The notes under the pieces are model-generated. The model was not told the DNA's origin and ran no database searches. It worked only from the letters and a program-made list of their open reading frames with translations. From Rhizobiales bacterium NRL2 (lineage in GTDB: Bacteria; Pseudomonadota; Alphaproteobacteria; Minwuiales; Minwuiaceae), in the NCBI GenBank assembly GCA_001664005.1, contig CP016093.1, positions 3,121,001-3,185,000 on the forward strand: DNA of 64,000 nucleotides, in the 5' to 3' direction. Shown in pieces: positions 18,424 through 27,062 of this stretch (positions within the stretch are counted from its first letter, which is position 1; each line of letters begins with the position of its first letter). A program made the position numbers and the translations under genes.

Positions 18424-19425
18424 ATGGAAAGCCAAAAGACGATGCCCCTGGAGGCAGAAACCCATCCATTGCTCGCGGTGACAGGGCTGAGCAAGCATTT
18501 TCCCCTCCAGCAAGGTCTGCTGCCTAGTTCCAAGGAATTCGTCTACGCCGTCAACGACATCACCTTTCACGTCGACAAGGGGGAGACACTCGGGCTGGTC
18601 GGCGAATCGGGTTGCGGAAAATCCACGGTGGGCCGCTCGGTCCTCAAGCTGATCAATCCCACGGCTGGTTCGATCCGGATCGGCGGAGAAGAGATATCCA
18701 ATCTCTCGAGGCGTCAGATGAGGCCATATCGGCGCCAGATGCAGATCATATTCCAGGATCCTTATTCATCATTGAATCCACGCATGACAGCCGGCGATAT
18801 CGTGGGTGAACCGCTGGCGGTCCACGGCATCGCCAAGGGCAAGGAAAAGGATGACCGCGTCGAGGCGCTTTTCCGGAAAGTGGGTCTGCGCAACGACCAG
18901 ATCACGCGGTTCCCGCATGAATTCTCGGGCGGACAGCGGCAACGTATCGGCATCGCCCGGGCGTTGGCCCTCGAACCCCGGCTCATCGTCGCCGACGAGC
19001 CGATTTCGGCCCTTGATGTCTCGATCCAGGCCCAGGTGATCAATCTGTTGATGGACCTGCAGGACGAGTTCGGCCTGTCCTACCTGTTCATCGCGCATGA
19101 TCTGTCGGTCGTCGAGCATATCAGCCACAGGGTGGCGGTTATGTATCTCGGGCACATCGTCGAGCTGGCCGAGCGCAAGTCGCTGTTCGAGACACCGCAG
19201 CATCCCTACACGGAAGCGCTGCTCTCGGCAGTCCCGGTCGCCGATCCGAAGCGCAAGCGCGGGGATCGCATCATTCTAACGGGCGATGTGCCCAGCCCTG
19301 TAGCGCCGCCAAGCGGCTGCCCGTTCCACACACGCTGCCCGGTAGCCGTTTCGGAATGCAGCGTGACCCAGCCGGAATTGCGAGAGGTGCGCCCCCGTCA
19401 CTGGACGGCATGCCACCTGCGCTGA
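18424..19425 (+). CDS. ABC transporter ATP-binding protein, DppF/OppF type
   Basis: The 333-residue protein is the second ATPase of the importer. It shows Walker A GESGCGKS, the Q-loop [10 protein letters not shown], signature FSGGQRQR, Walker [13 protein letters not shown], and the C-terminal [14 protein letters not shown] extension. The start at ATG 18424 has GGGGAG six bases upstream; the open frame extends into the preceding gene without a site. Only 17 bp separate it from the DppD-like gene, so the two are co-transcribed. Confidence 0.9.
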   Translation: MESQKTMPLEAETHPLLAVTGLSKHFPLQQGLLPSSKEFVYAVNDITFHVDKGETLGLVGESGCGKSTVGRSVLKLINPTAGSIRIGGEEISNLSRRQMRPYRRQMQIIFQDPYSSLNPRMTAGDIVGEPLAVHGIAKGKEKDDRVEALFRKVGLRNDQITRFPHEFSGGQRQRIGIARALALEPRLIVADEPISALDVSIQAQVINLLMDLQDEFGLSYLFIAHDLSVVEHISHRVAVMYLGHIVELAERKSLFETPQHPYTEALLSAVPVADPKRKRGDRIILTGDVPSPVAPPSGCPFHTRCPVAVSECSVTQPELREVRPRHWTACHLR

Positions 19426-19458
19426 CGCCATCCCAACGACAACAGGAGCAAGACCAAG

Positions 19459-20013
19459 ATGGCCAGATTGCCCTTATTGAGCGATGTCGATCTGGGACTC
19501 GCACACGATCCGCACCTCAACGCGAACTACGGGGTCTTCCGCACACTGAGCCACAGTCCCGGAGCCGCCGCTGCTTTCTGGGGGCCTGTCCGCTACGCCC
19601 TGCACGAGAGCGCAGTGGACGCGCTGGTCCGCGAAATCGCAATCCTGACCGTCGCCTACGTCACCCGGACCGCCTATGCCTGGTCCCATCATATTCGCGT
19701 CAGCCGGAACGCCGGAATACCTGACAGCGACATCCGGGCCCTTGTCGACTATCTGGAAGCGCGGCCGAGCGCGCTGGACGAAAAGAGCAAGGCCGTCGCG
19801 GATGCCGCGCGGGAAATGACGGAGACAGTGCGGCTGTCGGACGAGACATTCACCCGCCTCGAAGCCGTATTCGACGCTGCCCGCCTCGCCGATGTGATCT
19901 TCATCATCGGGAACTACAACGCAGTCATGCGCGTGCTCAACGGACTGCAGGTCGACACCGAACAGGATTTCCTGGGCTATCTTGAGGAGTTCCCGCTACC
20001 TCCCGCGGACTGA
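19459..20013 (+). CDS. carboxymuconolactone decarboxylase-fold protein, AhpD-like
   Basis: This 184-residue protein has the all-helical CMD/AhpD fold: VREIAILTVAYVTRTAYAWSHH followed by an IRVSRNAGI segment corresponds to the family's core helix pair. AhpD's CxxC is absent, and the Glu that normally precedes the conserved His (YEWxxH) is replaced (YAWSHH). It is thus neither a peroxiredoxin reductase nor clearly a PcaC decarboxylase. It follows the transporter ATPase by 33 bp with ACAGGAG upstream and probably belongs to the same transcript. A role in decarboxylating or isomerising a pathway intermediate is possible. Confidence 0.75.
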   Translation: MARLPLLSDVDLGLAHDPHLNANYGVFRTLSHSPGAAAAFWGPVRYALHESAVDALVREIAILTVAYVTRTAYAWSHHIRVSRNAGIPDSDIRALVDYLEARPSALDEKSKAVADAAREMTETVRLSDETFTRLEAVFDAARLADVIFIIGNYNAVMRVLNGLQVDTEQDFLGYLEEFPLPPAD

Positions 20014-20474
20014 CCGTTTCGGCGGACGAGACCATTCGGCGAAAGCGGGAAGCGGAAGCCAGCCGGTTTATGATCGAGTTGCCGGCGCCGCGGCGACGCC
20101 TCAAACCACCCGCCGCACCCGCACCGCGCCCGATCTGGCGGGCGAGGAAGACGACATTGGCGGGGCCGAGGACGCGGCGGCGCGGTTCGGGCGCTTCAAC
20201 CACCGGACATGAGCATTCGCTGATCCGGCATTCGTTCTTCCCTGCTCTTCGCTGATCGTTCCCTGTTGCGCGCGAATGAATTCCCTGTTCCGGGCGCAGG
20301 GAATTCGCGCCCGAACCCCCAGAAATCTGCGGCTTCCCAGGGCAAGTCGAAGGCCCCTGAACCCCGAGAACGAAGGATTTCCCTGTAAATTCCCTGTAAA
20401 TCAGGGACCGGGATGCAGGAGACCGGTTCGACCGGGACTGGCTACACGACCAACTCGTCTTCGAGAATCGTCGG
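20014..20474. repeat. non-coding stretch with clustered TTCCCTG repeats, mobile-element debris
   Basis: No convincing gene lies here. Between 20238 and 20407 the heptamer TTCCCTG occurs five times in direct orientation (20238, 20259, 20281, 20379, 20390) and its complement CAGGGAA once (20297), plus CAGGGA at 20402. Iterated motifs of this kind beside transposase remnants suggest the decayed end of an unidentified element. The first 200 bases are GC-rich with only short unsupported frames. Confidence 0.45.
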
Positions 20475-20492
20475 CGCGGCGCTGTCAGAGCC
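20475..20492 (+). repeat. IS-end-like 18-bp repeat, copy 1
   Basis: This 18-mer recurs at 22826-22843 in the same orientation with one mismatch (GCGCTGTC here, GCGTTGTC there). Its position just before the IS6 transposase remnant suggests it is an IS terminal repeat. Confidence 0.55.
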
Positions 20493-20850
20493 CAGTCTTC
20501 GCCGGTGAAATTGGCTGGCTGGATGCGCAACCCCTTGGTTCTGGAAGTCCATGTCACCAGGACGCGCGATCGCAGGGGTGGGCCGGCCTTACTGAGGCGA
20601 GCACTCAAAAGGTTCGGTTCACCTCGCATCATCGTCACCGACCGCGTCCGCTCCTGCCGTGCGGCCCTTTCAGTGCTGGGCATCCGCGGCCGGCAGGACA
20701 CCACGAATTGGCTGAACAACAGGGCCGAAAAATCACATCAGCCGTTCCGACGACGGGACCGCTCGATGCAGCGCTCGCTGACCGGCATCGTCTGCCAGTC
20801 TGAAATCGGGCACACCGCCCGTTGGCGCGCCCGACCCGGAATGGCCTGAC
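20475..20850 (+). pseudogene. IS6-family transposase remnant
   Basis: In the frame containing 20505-20849 the peptide LEVHVTRTRDR, then ALKRFGSPRIIVTDRVRS, then NWLNNRAEKSHQPFRRRDR matches the catalytic core of alphaproteobacterial IS6-family DDE transposases, including the second Asp (VTDR) and the Glu region (NNRAEKSH). The N-terminal half, with the helix-turn-helix and first Asp, is missing, and the C-terminus runs into unrelated sequence. It is therefore a non-functional internal fragment of about 85 codons. Directly upstream, 20475-20492 looks like the element's terminal repeat, brought close by an internal deletion. Confidence 0.75.
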
Positions 20851-20927
20851 AATGCATCATCTTGTTTTCCTCTTTGCCTTGAGTGAACTGGTTGGTGTTT
20901 CGGTTCAGAGTCCAACGGGGCGGCAGC

Positions 20928-21722
20928 TCAATCGACGGTGCCGAGTTCGCCGGCCTCATGAGCGGCGATCACTTCTGCCAGTTGGTCGGCGTTACTCATC
21001 GCGAAGGGGCCTTTTTGCACGAAAGGTTCGCGCAAGGGGGTGCCGCCGAGGAGCACGGCCTGGCCGCCTTCATCACTCAGCAGGCGGATCTCGGCGGCGC
21101 CATGGGCGGCCAGCGCTGCGTCGCTGCTGAGCCGGTAGCGGGTTTCGTCGAGTTCGACCTCCATCTCACCGCCGATGACGTGCAGCCAGGTGGCGTCTCC
21201 GAGATCGGGGCGATGGGTGAAGCTGCCGTTGGCCTGCAGGGCGACATCGAGGATGGTGAACGGCAGAGTGGGCGGGGTGGCGCCGACGACGCCATTGGTT
21301 TCGCCAGTCATCACCCGCACCCGATGGCCCGGGCCTTCGATCGCCGGCATTTCCGAGGCGGGTACATGTAGCGCACTGGGCACCTCCAGCTTCTGTGCTG
21401 CCGGCAGGTTGACAAAGATCTGCAGGGCGTGAGTGCGCGAACCGGGGGTGGGCGCCTCGTCATGTACCGCGCCGCGGGCGGCCTTCAGCCAGTAGAGATC
21501 GCCCGGGGCCAGTTCGATGTCATTGCCCAGCGAATCCCTGTTGCGGAAGCTCCCAGTGCTGTCCTCGAAGAGCACGCTCACCGCCGAGATCCCGGCATGG
21601 GCATGGGGTCCGAAGGTCGGCTCGGTCATGGTGAAGTGATCGACCATGATCAGCGGGTCCATCAATCCGTCAAGCTGGCGATGGATGAAGCTGAGCGCTT
21701 CGAAGCCGTCGCCTCTGGTCAT
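20928..21722 (-). CDS. pirin family protein
   Basis: The 264-residue protein is a bicupin of the pirin family. The N-terminal cupin has the metal-ligand segment FGPHAHAGISAVSVLFEDSTG, corresponding to pirin's HPHAGxExVTYxLxG motif, although the usual Glu/His of its second part is altered. Bacterial pirins have reported quercetinase or regulatory activity; the role here is unknown. It is read divergently from the LysR regulator, which is the likely controller. GGGGAGAAG precedes the ATG at 21722. The pair is bracketed by IS-end-like repeats. Confidence 0.85.
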   Translation of the reverse strand: MTRGDGFEALSFIHRQLDGLMDPLIMVDHFTMTEPTFGPHAHAGISAVSVLFEDSTGSFRNRDSLGNDIELAPGDLYWLKAARGAVHDEAPTPGSRTHALQIFVNLPAAQKLEVPSALHVPASEMPAIEGPGHRVRVMTGETNGVVGATPPTLPFTILDVALQANGSFTHRPDLGDATWLHVIGGEMEVELDETRYRLSSDAALAAHGAAEIRLLSDEGGQAVLLGGTPLREPFVQKGPFAMSNADQLAEVIAAHEAGELGTVD

Positions 21723-21791
21723 CTTCTCCCCTTGCTGGAATTTTGTGATGACGGCCTGGGGACTTGTGGGCTCGAACTAGGTGTTGAACGG

Positions 21792-21819
21792 TCATATTCG
21801 CCTCCTTTGCTGAATATGA
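21792..21819. promoter_or_regulatory. inverted repeat between pirin and lysR genes
   Basis: TCATATTC (21792-21799) and GAATATGA (21812-21819) form a perfect 8-bp inverted repeat with a 12-bp spacer in the 189-bp divergent gap. The geometry is compatible with a LysR-type T-N11-A box, so it is the probable binding site of the adjacent LysR protein. Confidence 0.5.
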
Positions 21820-21911
21820 ACCTATGGCCAGAACGACACAGGGAAAATTCGTTGATTCTGGAACTCTGCGTTCTGTATTTGGAACAAATGCCTCAAGGAA
21901 ATCGTCGGACC

Positions 21912-22826
21912 ATGGACCTCAATCAAGCCTATTACCTGGTGAATGTCGTTGAGAAACAGGGGTTCTCGGCAGCAGCGCGGACACTGGGCATTCCCAAATC
22001 GCGGATCAGCCGGCAGGTAAGAAACCTCGAAGAGGCCCTTGGCACGCGACTCGTGAATCGGGATTCAAGACGGATGTCGCTGACGGAGGCGGGCGAAGCC
22101 TATTATCGTCATGCCAAGGTTGCGCTGGAATGCATGATGGCCGCCGAAGCTGCAGTGCGCAAAGACAAGGACGCGCTGGAGGGTACCGTCACACTGTCCT
22201 GTTCGATCGGCGTTGCGCAGTTCGCGCTCAGCCCGATCTTGCCGCGTTTCCTGTCCGAGAACCCTCGCGTCGTTCTGCGACTTCAAGCCTCCAACGACTA
22301 TGCCGACCTGATCAGTGACGGCATCGACCTGGCCATTCGGGGACATGTCAGGTTGCTGCCTGACTCGGGGCTGATCCACCGGCACCTTACCGAAGTCCCG
22401 TGGCACCTGTTCGGCTCACCCGGCATTGCGCAACAGATCGGTGCATCGGCGTCACCGACCGAACTCGAGGGCCAGCCCGGACTCGCGCTTGGCTGGCGAC
22501 CCGGGGGCAACTCCTGGTTGTTGCAGGGGCCCGGCGGAAGCAGTGCCTCCGTTCCTTTCGCTGCGCGAATGCGCAGCGATGACATGGTCACCTTGAAACA
22601 GGCGGCCGCGGCGGGGCTCGGGGTGGTGGCTCTGCCGGCCTATGTCTGCGCTGAGGATGTCGCGGCAGGACGGCTGAGCCGCCTCTTGCCGGAATGGATC
22701 GCCGGGTTGCCGGAGATCAGCCTTCTGATGCACGAGAGGAGGGGGAACCCGCCACAGGTCGACGCCCTCGCAACCTTCCTGCGCCGCGAACTGCCGGATG
22801 TAATGAACGGTGTCAGCAACTCCTAG
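21912..22826 (+). CDS. LysR family transcriptional regulator
   Basis: The 304-residue protein has an N-terminal winged helix-turn-helix (about 1-60, with GFSAAARTLGIPKSRISRQV) and a periplasmic-binding-protein-like effector domain. Within that domain LEGTVTLSCSIGVAQ and LISDGIDLAIRGHV are typical landmarks. I start it at ATG 21912, where MDLNQAYYLVNVVEKQ matches the usual LysR N-terminus; the longer open frame overlaps the divergent gene. Its stop codon TAG (22824-22826) abuts the second copy of the IS-end-like repeat. Divergent arrangement with the pirin gene suggests it regulates that gene and itself. Confidence 0.88.
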   Translation: MDLNQAYYLVNVVEKQGFSAAARTLGIPKSRISRQVRNLEEALGTRLVNRDSRRMSLTEAGEAYYRHAKVALECMMAAEAAVRKDKDALEGTVTLSCSIGVAQFALSPILPRFLSENPRVVLRLQASNDYADLISDGIDLAIRGHVRLLPDSGLIHRHLTEVPWHLFGSPGIAQQIGASASPTELEGQPGLALGWRPGGNSWLLQGPGGSSASVPFAARMRSDDMVTLKQAAAAGLGVVALPAYVCAEDVAAGRLSRLLPEWIAGLPEISLLMHERRGNPPQVDALATFLRRELPDVMNGVSNS

Positions 22827-22843
22827 CGCGGCGTTGTCAGAGC
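22826..22843 (+). repeat. IS-end-like 18-bp repeat, copy 2
   Basis: This copy matches 20475-20492 at 17 of 18 positions in the same orientation and begins at the last base of the lysR stop codon. No transposase follows; 22844-22916 shows nothing further. Confidence 0.5.
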
Positions 22844-22916
22844 AGATTCGGGGCGGATATGAACTACTCCCGGTTCAAGGAATACTCGTAAATACAGGCG
22901 CCGGCAAATGCGGCTC

Positions 22917-25100
22917 TCAGGCGGCGCGCTGTGACGTCTGAAGGCCCGCGACGCGCTCGATGTCGTGCAGCAGCGCGATCGCTTCCGACGGCGTCAACCA
23001 GTGCTGCAGCGCGGTCAGGTCGTCCGCCAGTTCCGCCTTGGCGCGCGCCACCAGCGCTTCGGCATCGAAGGCCGGATCCACGGCCCCGCCCGGCAGTTGC
23101 GCAAGGTGCCATTGGCGCAGCGCCGCATCGTCGGCGAGTCTCTGGAGCGCAGGGGCCGCCGGGAAATTCTCCCGAAACCCGGCGTGACGCTCCACCTCGG
23201 TCAGGATCGCCGGCCGCGCCGGCCCCTCCTCGGGCGTCAGCAACAGCCCTGCGCGGCGCAACGCGCTGCCGAGGCGTACGCTGCCGCTCGCCCACTCGAG
23301 CACTCCCGCGGAGATCAGGCCGCCGCTTACCGGCGCCAGCCAGAGCAGGAGATCGGGATTGAGCTGGAAGGCCAGGGCGCCCAGGCCGGCGCCGGCGGCG
23401 ATCTGCAGGCGATGCGCCTTCAGCGCCGCTGCGAACGGGACCCGGCCGTCGTCCCGGCGCTGCGGCTTCCAGCCGCTGTCCCGACCACTCAGCACCTCCG
23501 CGACGAGACGGCTCTGCGCGATCATCATCACAGGCGCGTAGAGCGCCGAGAGAACGGTCTCCGCCAGTGCGCCGCCGACCAGCCGGAAGGGGCCGCCGAA
23601 GGCCCGCCGCTGGCCGGCGTCGAGCAGGGCGACGACGACGCCCATCGCCTTCGGCGCAAGCAGGATCGCGGTCGAGAAGAGAAACAGTTCCACCGCGCGT
23701 TCGGAATCGAAGACCGGCCAGACGGGAAACAGGGACGGACCGGCGAAATAGCCCGGCTGACCCACCAGGGCCTGGGCCGCGAGCACCAGACCGACGACAA
23801 CCAGCATCAGCCATAGCGGCGAACTGAGATAGGCCATTATCCCGGACAGGAGATGCAGCCTCGACGGCAGCACCAGCCCCCGCGCCGGCAGAAACCGCGC
23901 ATGCTGCAGGTTGCCCTGGCACCAGCGGCGATCGCGCACGATCACGTCCTGCAGCGCGGGCGGGGCCTCCTCGAAGCTGCCGGCGAGGTCCGCGTCGAGA
24001 CGGACGCCATAGCCCGCCCGGCGCAGCAGCGCGGCCTCTATGAAGTCGTGGCTGAGCACGTGCCCGCCGAAGGGCGGGCGTCCGCGCAGTTCCGGCAGGC
24101 GCGCCGCCGCCGCGAAGGCGCGGGTGCGGATGATCGCATTGTGGCCCCAGAAATTGCCGTCGCGGCCGTGCCAGGCCGCCAGGCCGCGGGTCACGACGGG
24201 GCCGTAACAGCGGTTGGCAAATTGCTGCATGCGGCCGTAGAGGCTTTCGGCGCGCCATACCGCCGGCGCGGTCTGAAGCAGGCCGAGACCGGGATCGGAC
24301 TCGATCCGCCGCGCCATCTCCACCAGCGTCTCCGGCGCCATCACGCTGTCGGCGTCGAGCACCGCCATCGCCTCGTAACCGCCGCCCCATCGCATCACCC
24401 AGTCCGCGATATTGCCGGCCTTGCGCTCCGTGTTCCGGCGGCGATGACGGTAATAGACAGGGCAGCGCGGATCGGCTTCGCGGACCAGCCCCGAATAGAC
24501 GACTTCCTCCTCGACCCAGGCGTCCGGCCGGTTGGTGTCGCTCAGCACGAAGACGGCGAAACGATCCGGCGCCGCGGCGGCCAGTCCGCGGGCGATCGCC
24601 CCGATCGAAGCCGCAACACGGCCCGGCCGTTCGCAATAGACCGGAAACAGCACCGCGGTCCGGATGCCGGGGAGCGCCCCGCCAGCCGCGCGGCGCAACC
24701 GCCGCGGCGCCGGTCCGAGCAGCGCGATGAAGCCCACCACGGCCTGACAGCCGGCGAAGCTGATCCAGGCGAAATTGACCGCGAAGAGCGCAAGAAACAG
24801 CCACTGCAGGCTGGTGACGCCGTCGGTCGCCAGAACCCGGTACATCTCGTGGACGCCGAATGCCGTCAGCGCCACCGAGCCGGCCGCGACGAGAACGCGG
24901 GCCAGGAAGACGGACAAGGTATTGCGCCAGCCGCCGACCCGCGGCGCCCGCGTGCCGTCAACCGCCTGGCGGGGCATGTCGAGACGCTGCTCCGGCGGCA
25001 GGGCGGGCGCCGTCTCCGGCGCCTCGGGCTCAACCTTCGGCCGTCCAACGGTAGAGCCAGGTCTCGCCGACAGGGACATCATCGCGCTTTGGCTGGACAC
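22917..25100 (-). CDS. opgH: glucans biosynthesis glucosyltransferase OpgH (MdoH)
   Basis: This inner-membrane family 2 glycosyltransferase polymerises glucose from UDP-glucose into the beta-1,2-linked backbone of osmoregulated periplasmic glucans. The 727 residues contain two N-terminal transmembrane segments, then the catalytic loop with D-motifs FVLSDTNRP and VLDADSVM, the acceptor motif LSHDFIEAA, and RDRRWCQGN of the Q/RxxRW type. A C-terminal set of hydrophobic segments follows. It is shorter than the E. coli protein (about 847 residues), mostly at the termini. The GTG at 25100 overlaps opgG by 71 bp; ATG 25082 or 25079 are alternatives. It is transcribed with opgG. Confidence 0.93.
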   Translation of the reverse strand: MSSQSAMMSLSARPGSTVGRPKVEPEAPETAPALPPEQRLDMPRQAVDGTRAPRVGGWRNTLSVFLARVLVAAGSVALTAFGVHEMYRVLATDGVTSLQWLFLALFAVNFAWISFAGCQAVVGFIALLGPAPRRLRRAAGGALPGIRTAVLFPVYCERPGRVAASIGAIARGLAAAAPDRFAVFVLSDTNRPDAWVEEEVVYSGLVREADPRCPVYYRHRRRNTERKAGNIADWVMRWGGGYEAMAVLDADSVMAPETLVEMARRIESDPGLGLLQTAPAVWRAESLYGRMQQFANRCYGPVVTRGLAAWHGRDGNFWGHNAIIRTRAFAAAARLPELRGRPPFGGHVLSHDFIEAALLRRAGYGVRLDADLAGSFEEAPPALQDVIVRDRRWCQGNLQHARFLPARGLVLPSRLHLLSGIMAYLSSPLWLMLVVVGLVLAAQALVGQPGYFAGPSLFPVWPVFDSERAVELFLFSTAILLAPKAMGVVVALLDAGQRRAFGGPFRLVGGALAETVLSALYAPVMMIAQSRLVAEVLSGRDSGWKPQRRDDGRVPFAAALKAHRLQIAAGAGLGALAFQLNPDLLLWLAPVSGGLISAGVLEWASGSVRLGSALRRAGLLLTPEEGPARPAILTEVERHAGFRENFPAAPALQRLADDAALRQWHLAQLPGGAVDPAFDAEALVARAKAELADDLTALQHWLTPSEAIALLHDIERVAGLQTSQRAA

Positions 25101-26553
25101 GGATTTCGCTCAGGGGCTGTCCGGAGGGATCGAACCGGACGGCAGCCCTGAGCCCGCCGGTGATCTCGTTGACGTGGACGGTGGCCTGCCGCAGGACACC
25201 GGGGGCGCAGGTAACGTCGAGGCTCAGACCCGCCGGATCCAGACCGGGCACAGGCGCGTAGTCGATGACGATCTCGCGCTCATCGGATTCGAAGGCCATG
25301 CCCTGGGCGCTGCGGATGACGCGGGCCAGGCCCGGCGGCGGCGGAACGTCGTCGGGGAAGCTCACCTGCCAGGAATAGGCATAGGTCTCCCCTTCCAGCA
25401 GCGGCTCGGCCGGGCGCCAGTAGGCGACGATGTTGTCGTTGGCCTCCGAGTCGGACGGGATCTCGACCAGCACGACATGCCCGCGCCCCCAGTCCCCGAC
25501 AGGCCGGACCCAGGCCGACGGGCGGAGTTCGTAGCGCGCTTCCAGATCCTGGAACGCCTCGAAGCTGCGTTCCCGCTGGATCAGGCCGAAGCCCTTCGGC
25601 GACTGGTCGACGAAGGCGGCGATCTGGAGGGCGCGCGGGTTGGCCAGGGGCCGCCAGATCCGCTCGCCGCGGCCCGTCAGCATCGCCAGACCGAGCGAAT
25701 CATGCACCGCCGGCCGGTGGTCGGGACGGCTGTCCATGTCCATTGGGCCGTGCATGAACATGGACGTCAGCGCGCCGAGCCCGACATGCTCGACCGTCCG
25801 GCGGGGGAACAGGGTCGCCTCCACGTCCATCGTCGTCGGATCGCCGGGCCGGACCGTGAAGTGATAGGCGCCCGTCAGGCTCGGGCTGTCCAGCAAGGCG
25901 TGGACGACGACATGGCTGGCGCCCTTCTGCGGGCGCTCGATCCAGAAGCGGCGAAAGGTCGGGAACTCCTCCCCGCCGGGCTCGGCCACGTCGACCGCGA
26001 GGCCGCGGACCGACAGGCCATAGCGCTGATCCCTGGATACGGCGCGGAAATAGCTGGCGCCCTGAAAGACGATAAACTCGTCCGCATAGTCGTCGCGGTT
26101 GATGGGATAGTGCACGCGGAAGCCGGCAAAGCGGCGCACCCGATCGAGCAGCGCCGCGATCTCCGGCGTCGGCGTCTCGAAGGTCGCGGCGCTCGCGGCA
26201 ACCGGCAGTGCGACGCCCTCCTCGACGAGGAACAGGTCGACACCCTCGTTGTAGAGGAACCCGGGCGCAAAGAGCTCGACGGAGAAGCGCGAGGGCGCGG
26301 TCGCCCATATCGCCTCGCTCTTGCGGAAGCGGATCCCGCGATAGGTCGAGTAGTCCAGCCGCGACAGCGCTTCCGGTATGCGCTCGGGCGGCGTGAAGTC
26401 CCGCCGCGCCAGGGCCGCGGCTTCCTCGATCACCACCTGCGGCGAGAACGCCGCCTGGCTGGCCAGCGCGCGCGGGACGGCAAGCAGGCTGAGACCGGCC
26501 GAGAGCGCGGCGAGAAAGTCGCGCCGCGTCGACTGCAACAAGGAAACTGGCAT
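25030..26553 (-). CDS. opgG: glucan biosynthesis protein OpgG/OpgD-type, Tat-exported
   Basis: The 507-residue protein belongs to the periplasmic OpgG/OpgD (MdoG) family, which shapes or branches the glucan made by OpgH. The N-terminus has a twin-arginine signal, STRRDFLAALSAG, followed by a hydrophobic stretch and an ALA cleavage site near residue 32. A Tat signal is typical of OpgD-type rather than E. coli OpgG, which uses Sec. Family landmarks include DYSTYRGIRFR, FSVELFAPGFLY and a C-terminal YAYSWQVSFPDD. The start is taken at ATG 26553 immediately before the signal; the frame runs 25 codons further without homology. It precedes and overlaps opgH. Confidence 0.9.
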   Translation of the reverse strand: MPVSLLQSTRRDFLAALSAGLSLLAVPRALASQAAFSPQVVIEEAAALARRDFTPPERIPEALSRLDYSTYRGIRFRKSEAIWATAPSRFSVELFAPGFLYNEGVDLFLVEEGVALPVAASAATFETPTPEIAALLDRVRRFAGFRVHYPINRDDYADEFIVFQGASYFRAVSRDQRYGLSVRGLAVDVAEPGGEEFPTFRRFWIERPQKGASHVVVHALLDSPSLTGAYHFTVRPGDPTTMDVEATLFPRRTVEHVGLGALTSMFMHGPMDMDSRPDHRPAVHDSLGLAMLTGRGERIWRPLANPRALQIAAFVDQSPKGFGLIQRERSFEAFQDLEARYELRPSAWVRPVGDWGRGHVVLVEIPSDSEANDNIVAYWRPAEPLLEGETYAYSWQVSFPDDVPPPPGLARVIRSAQGMAFESDEREIVIDYAPVPGLDPAGLSLDVTCAPGVLRQATVHVNEITGGLRAAVRFDPSGQPLSEIRVQPKRDDVPVGETWLYRWTAEG

Positions 26554-27062
26554 CGGATGGGTCTCGTCGATCCCTGGAAGGCCGGCGGACTTCAGCCACG
26601 CACCGGCACGGCCGCCGCCGCGGTCCATGCCGGCTTCCGGGTCGATCGGCTTTTCCGGATTGCCTTCCTGCCGCGTGGCCGTAGAGGCCCTCGGCGCGCG
26701 CTATAACATGGTCAGACCGCGCCGCCTTGCAAGAGGGTTGTGCGAAACGCCGCGGCGTCACGCATCGACCTCTCATCGGCCGCCCGGTGGCACAGCGGAC
26801 AAGCAAAACCAGTTCCCGATAGCAGGTCACTACCGCCGCAAGCCGGCCGGTCAGAACTTGATGCCGTGGTGCAAGCCGTCATCCGCGTCCCTCGCATGGG
26901 TCGTATCGGAAAACAGGCACCTAAAGATGTATTTCTGCCGAGAGAATTCCTGCTAGCCTGCATGAATATTCTGAATAACAGAGCCAGAATTTACCGGGTG
27001 AGCACATCACCACACCGTTACTGGACGCAATAGCGCCGCAGAACGTCATTGGAGATCGGAGC
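26554..27062. other. 509-bp gap between opgG and the PAS-GGDEF-EAL gene, probable divergent promoters
   Basis: No gene is supported here. The divergent flanking genes need promoters in this stretch. A weak minus-strand pair TTGCAA (26727-26732) and TGTTAT (26703-26708) with an 18-bp spacer could serve opgGH. A 12-bp palindrome ACGCCGCGGCGT lies at 26747-26758. The last 110 bases are AT-richer and include GAATATTC, probably the promoter area of the plus-strand gene. None of these is strong. Confidence 0.35.

Noticed and set aside
19459-20013. Assignment as PcaC (4-carboxymuconolactone decarboxylase) completing the pca pathway
   Set aside because: The protein is longer than PcaC, lacks its conserved residues and lies 29 kb from the pca genes in a different operon.
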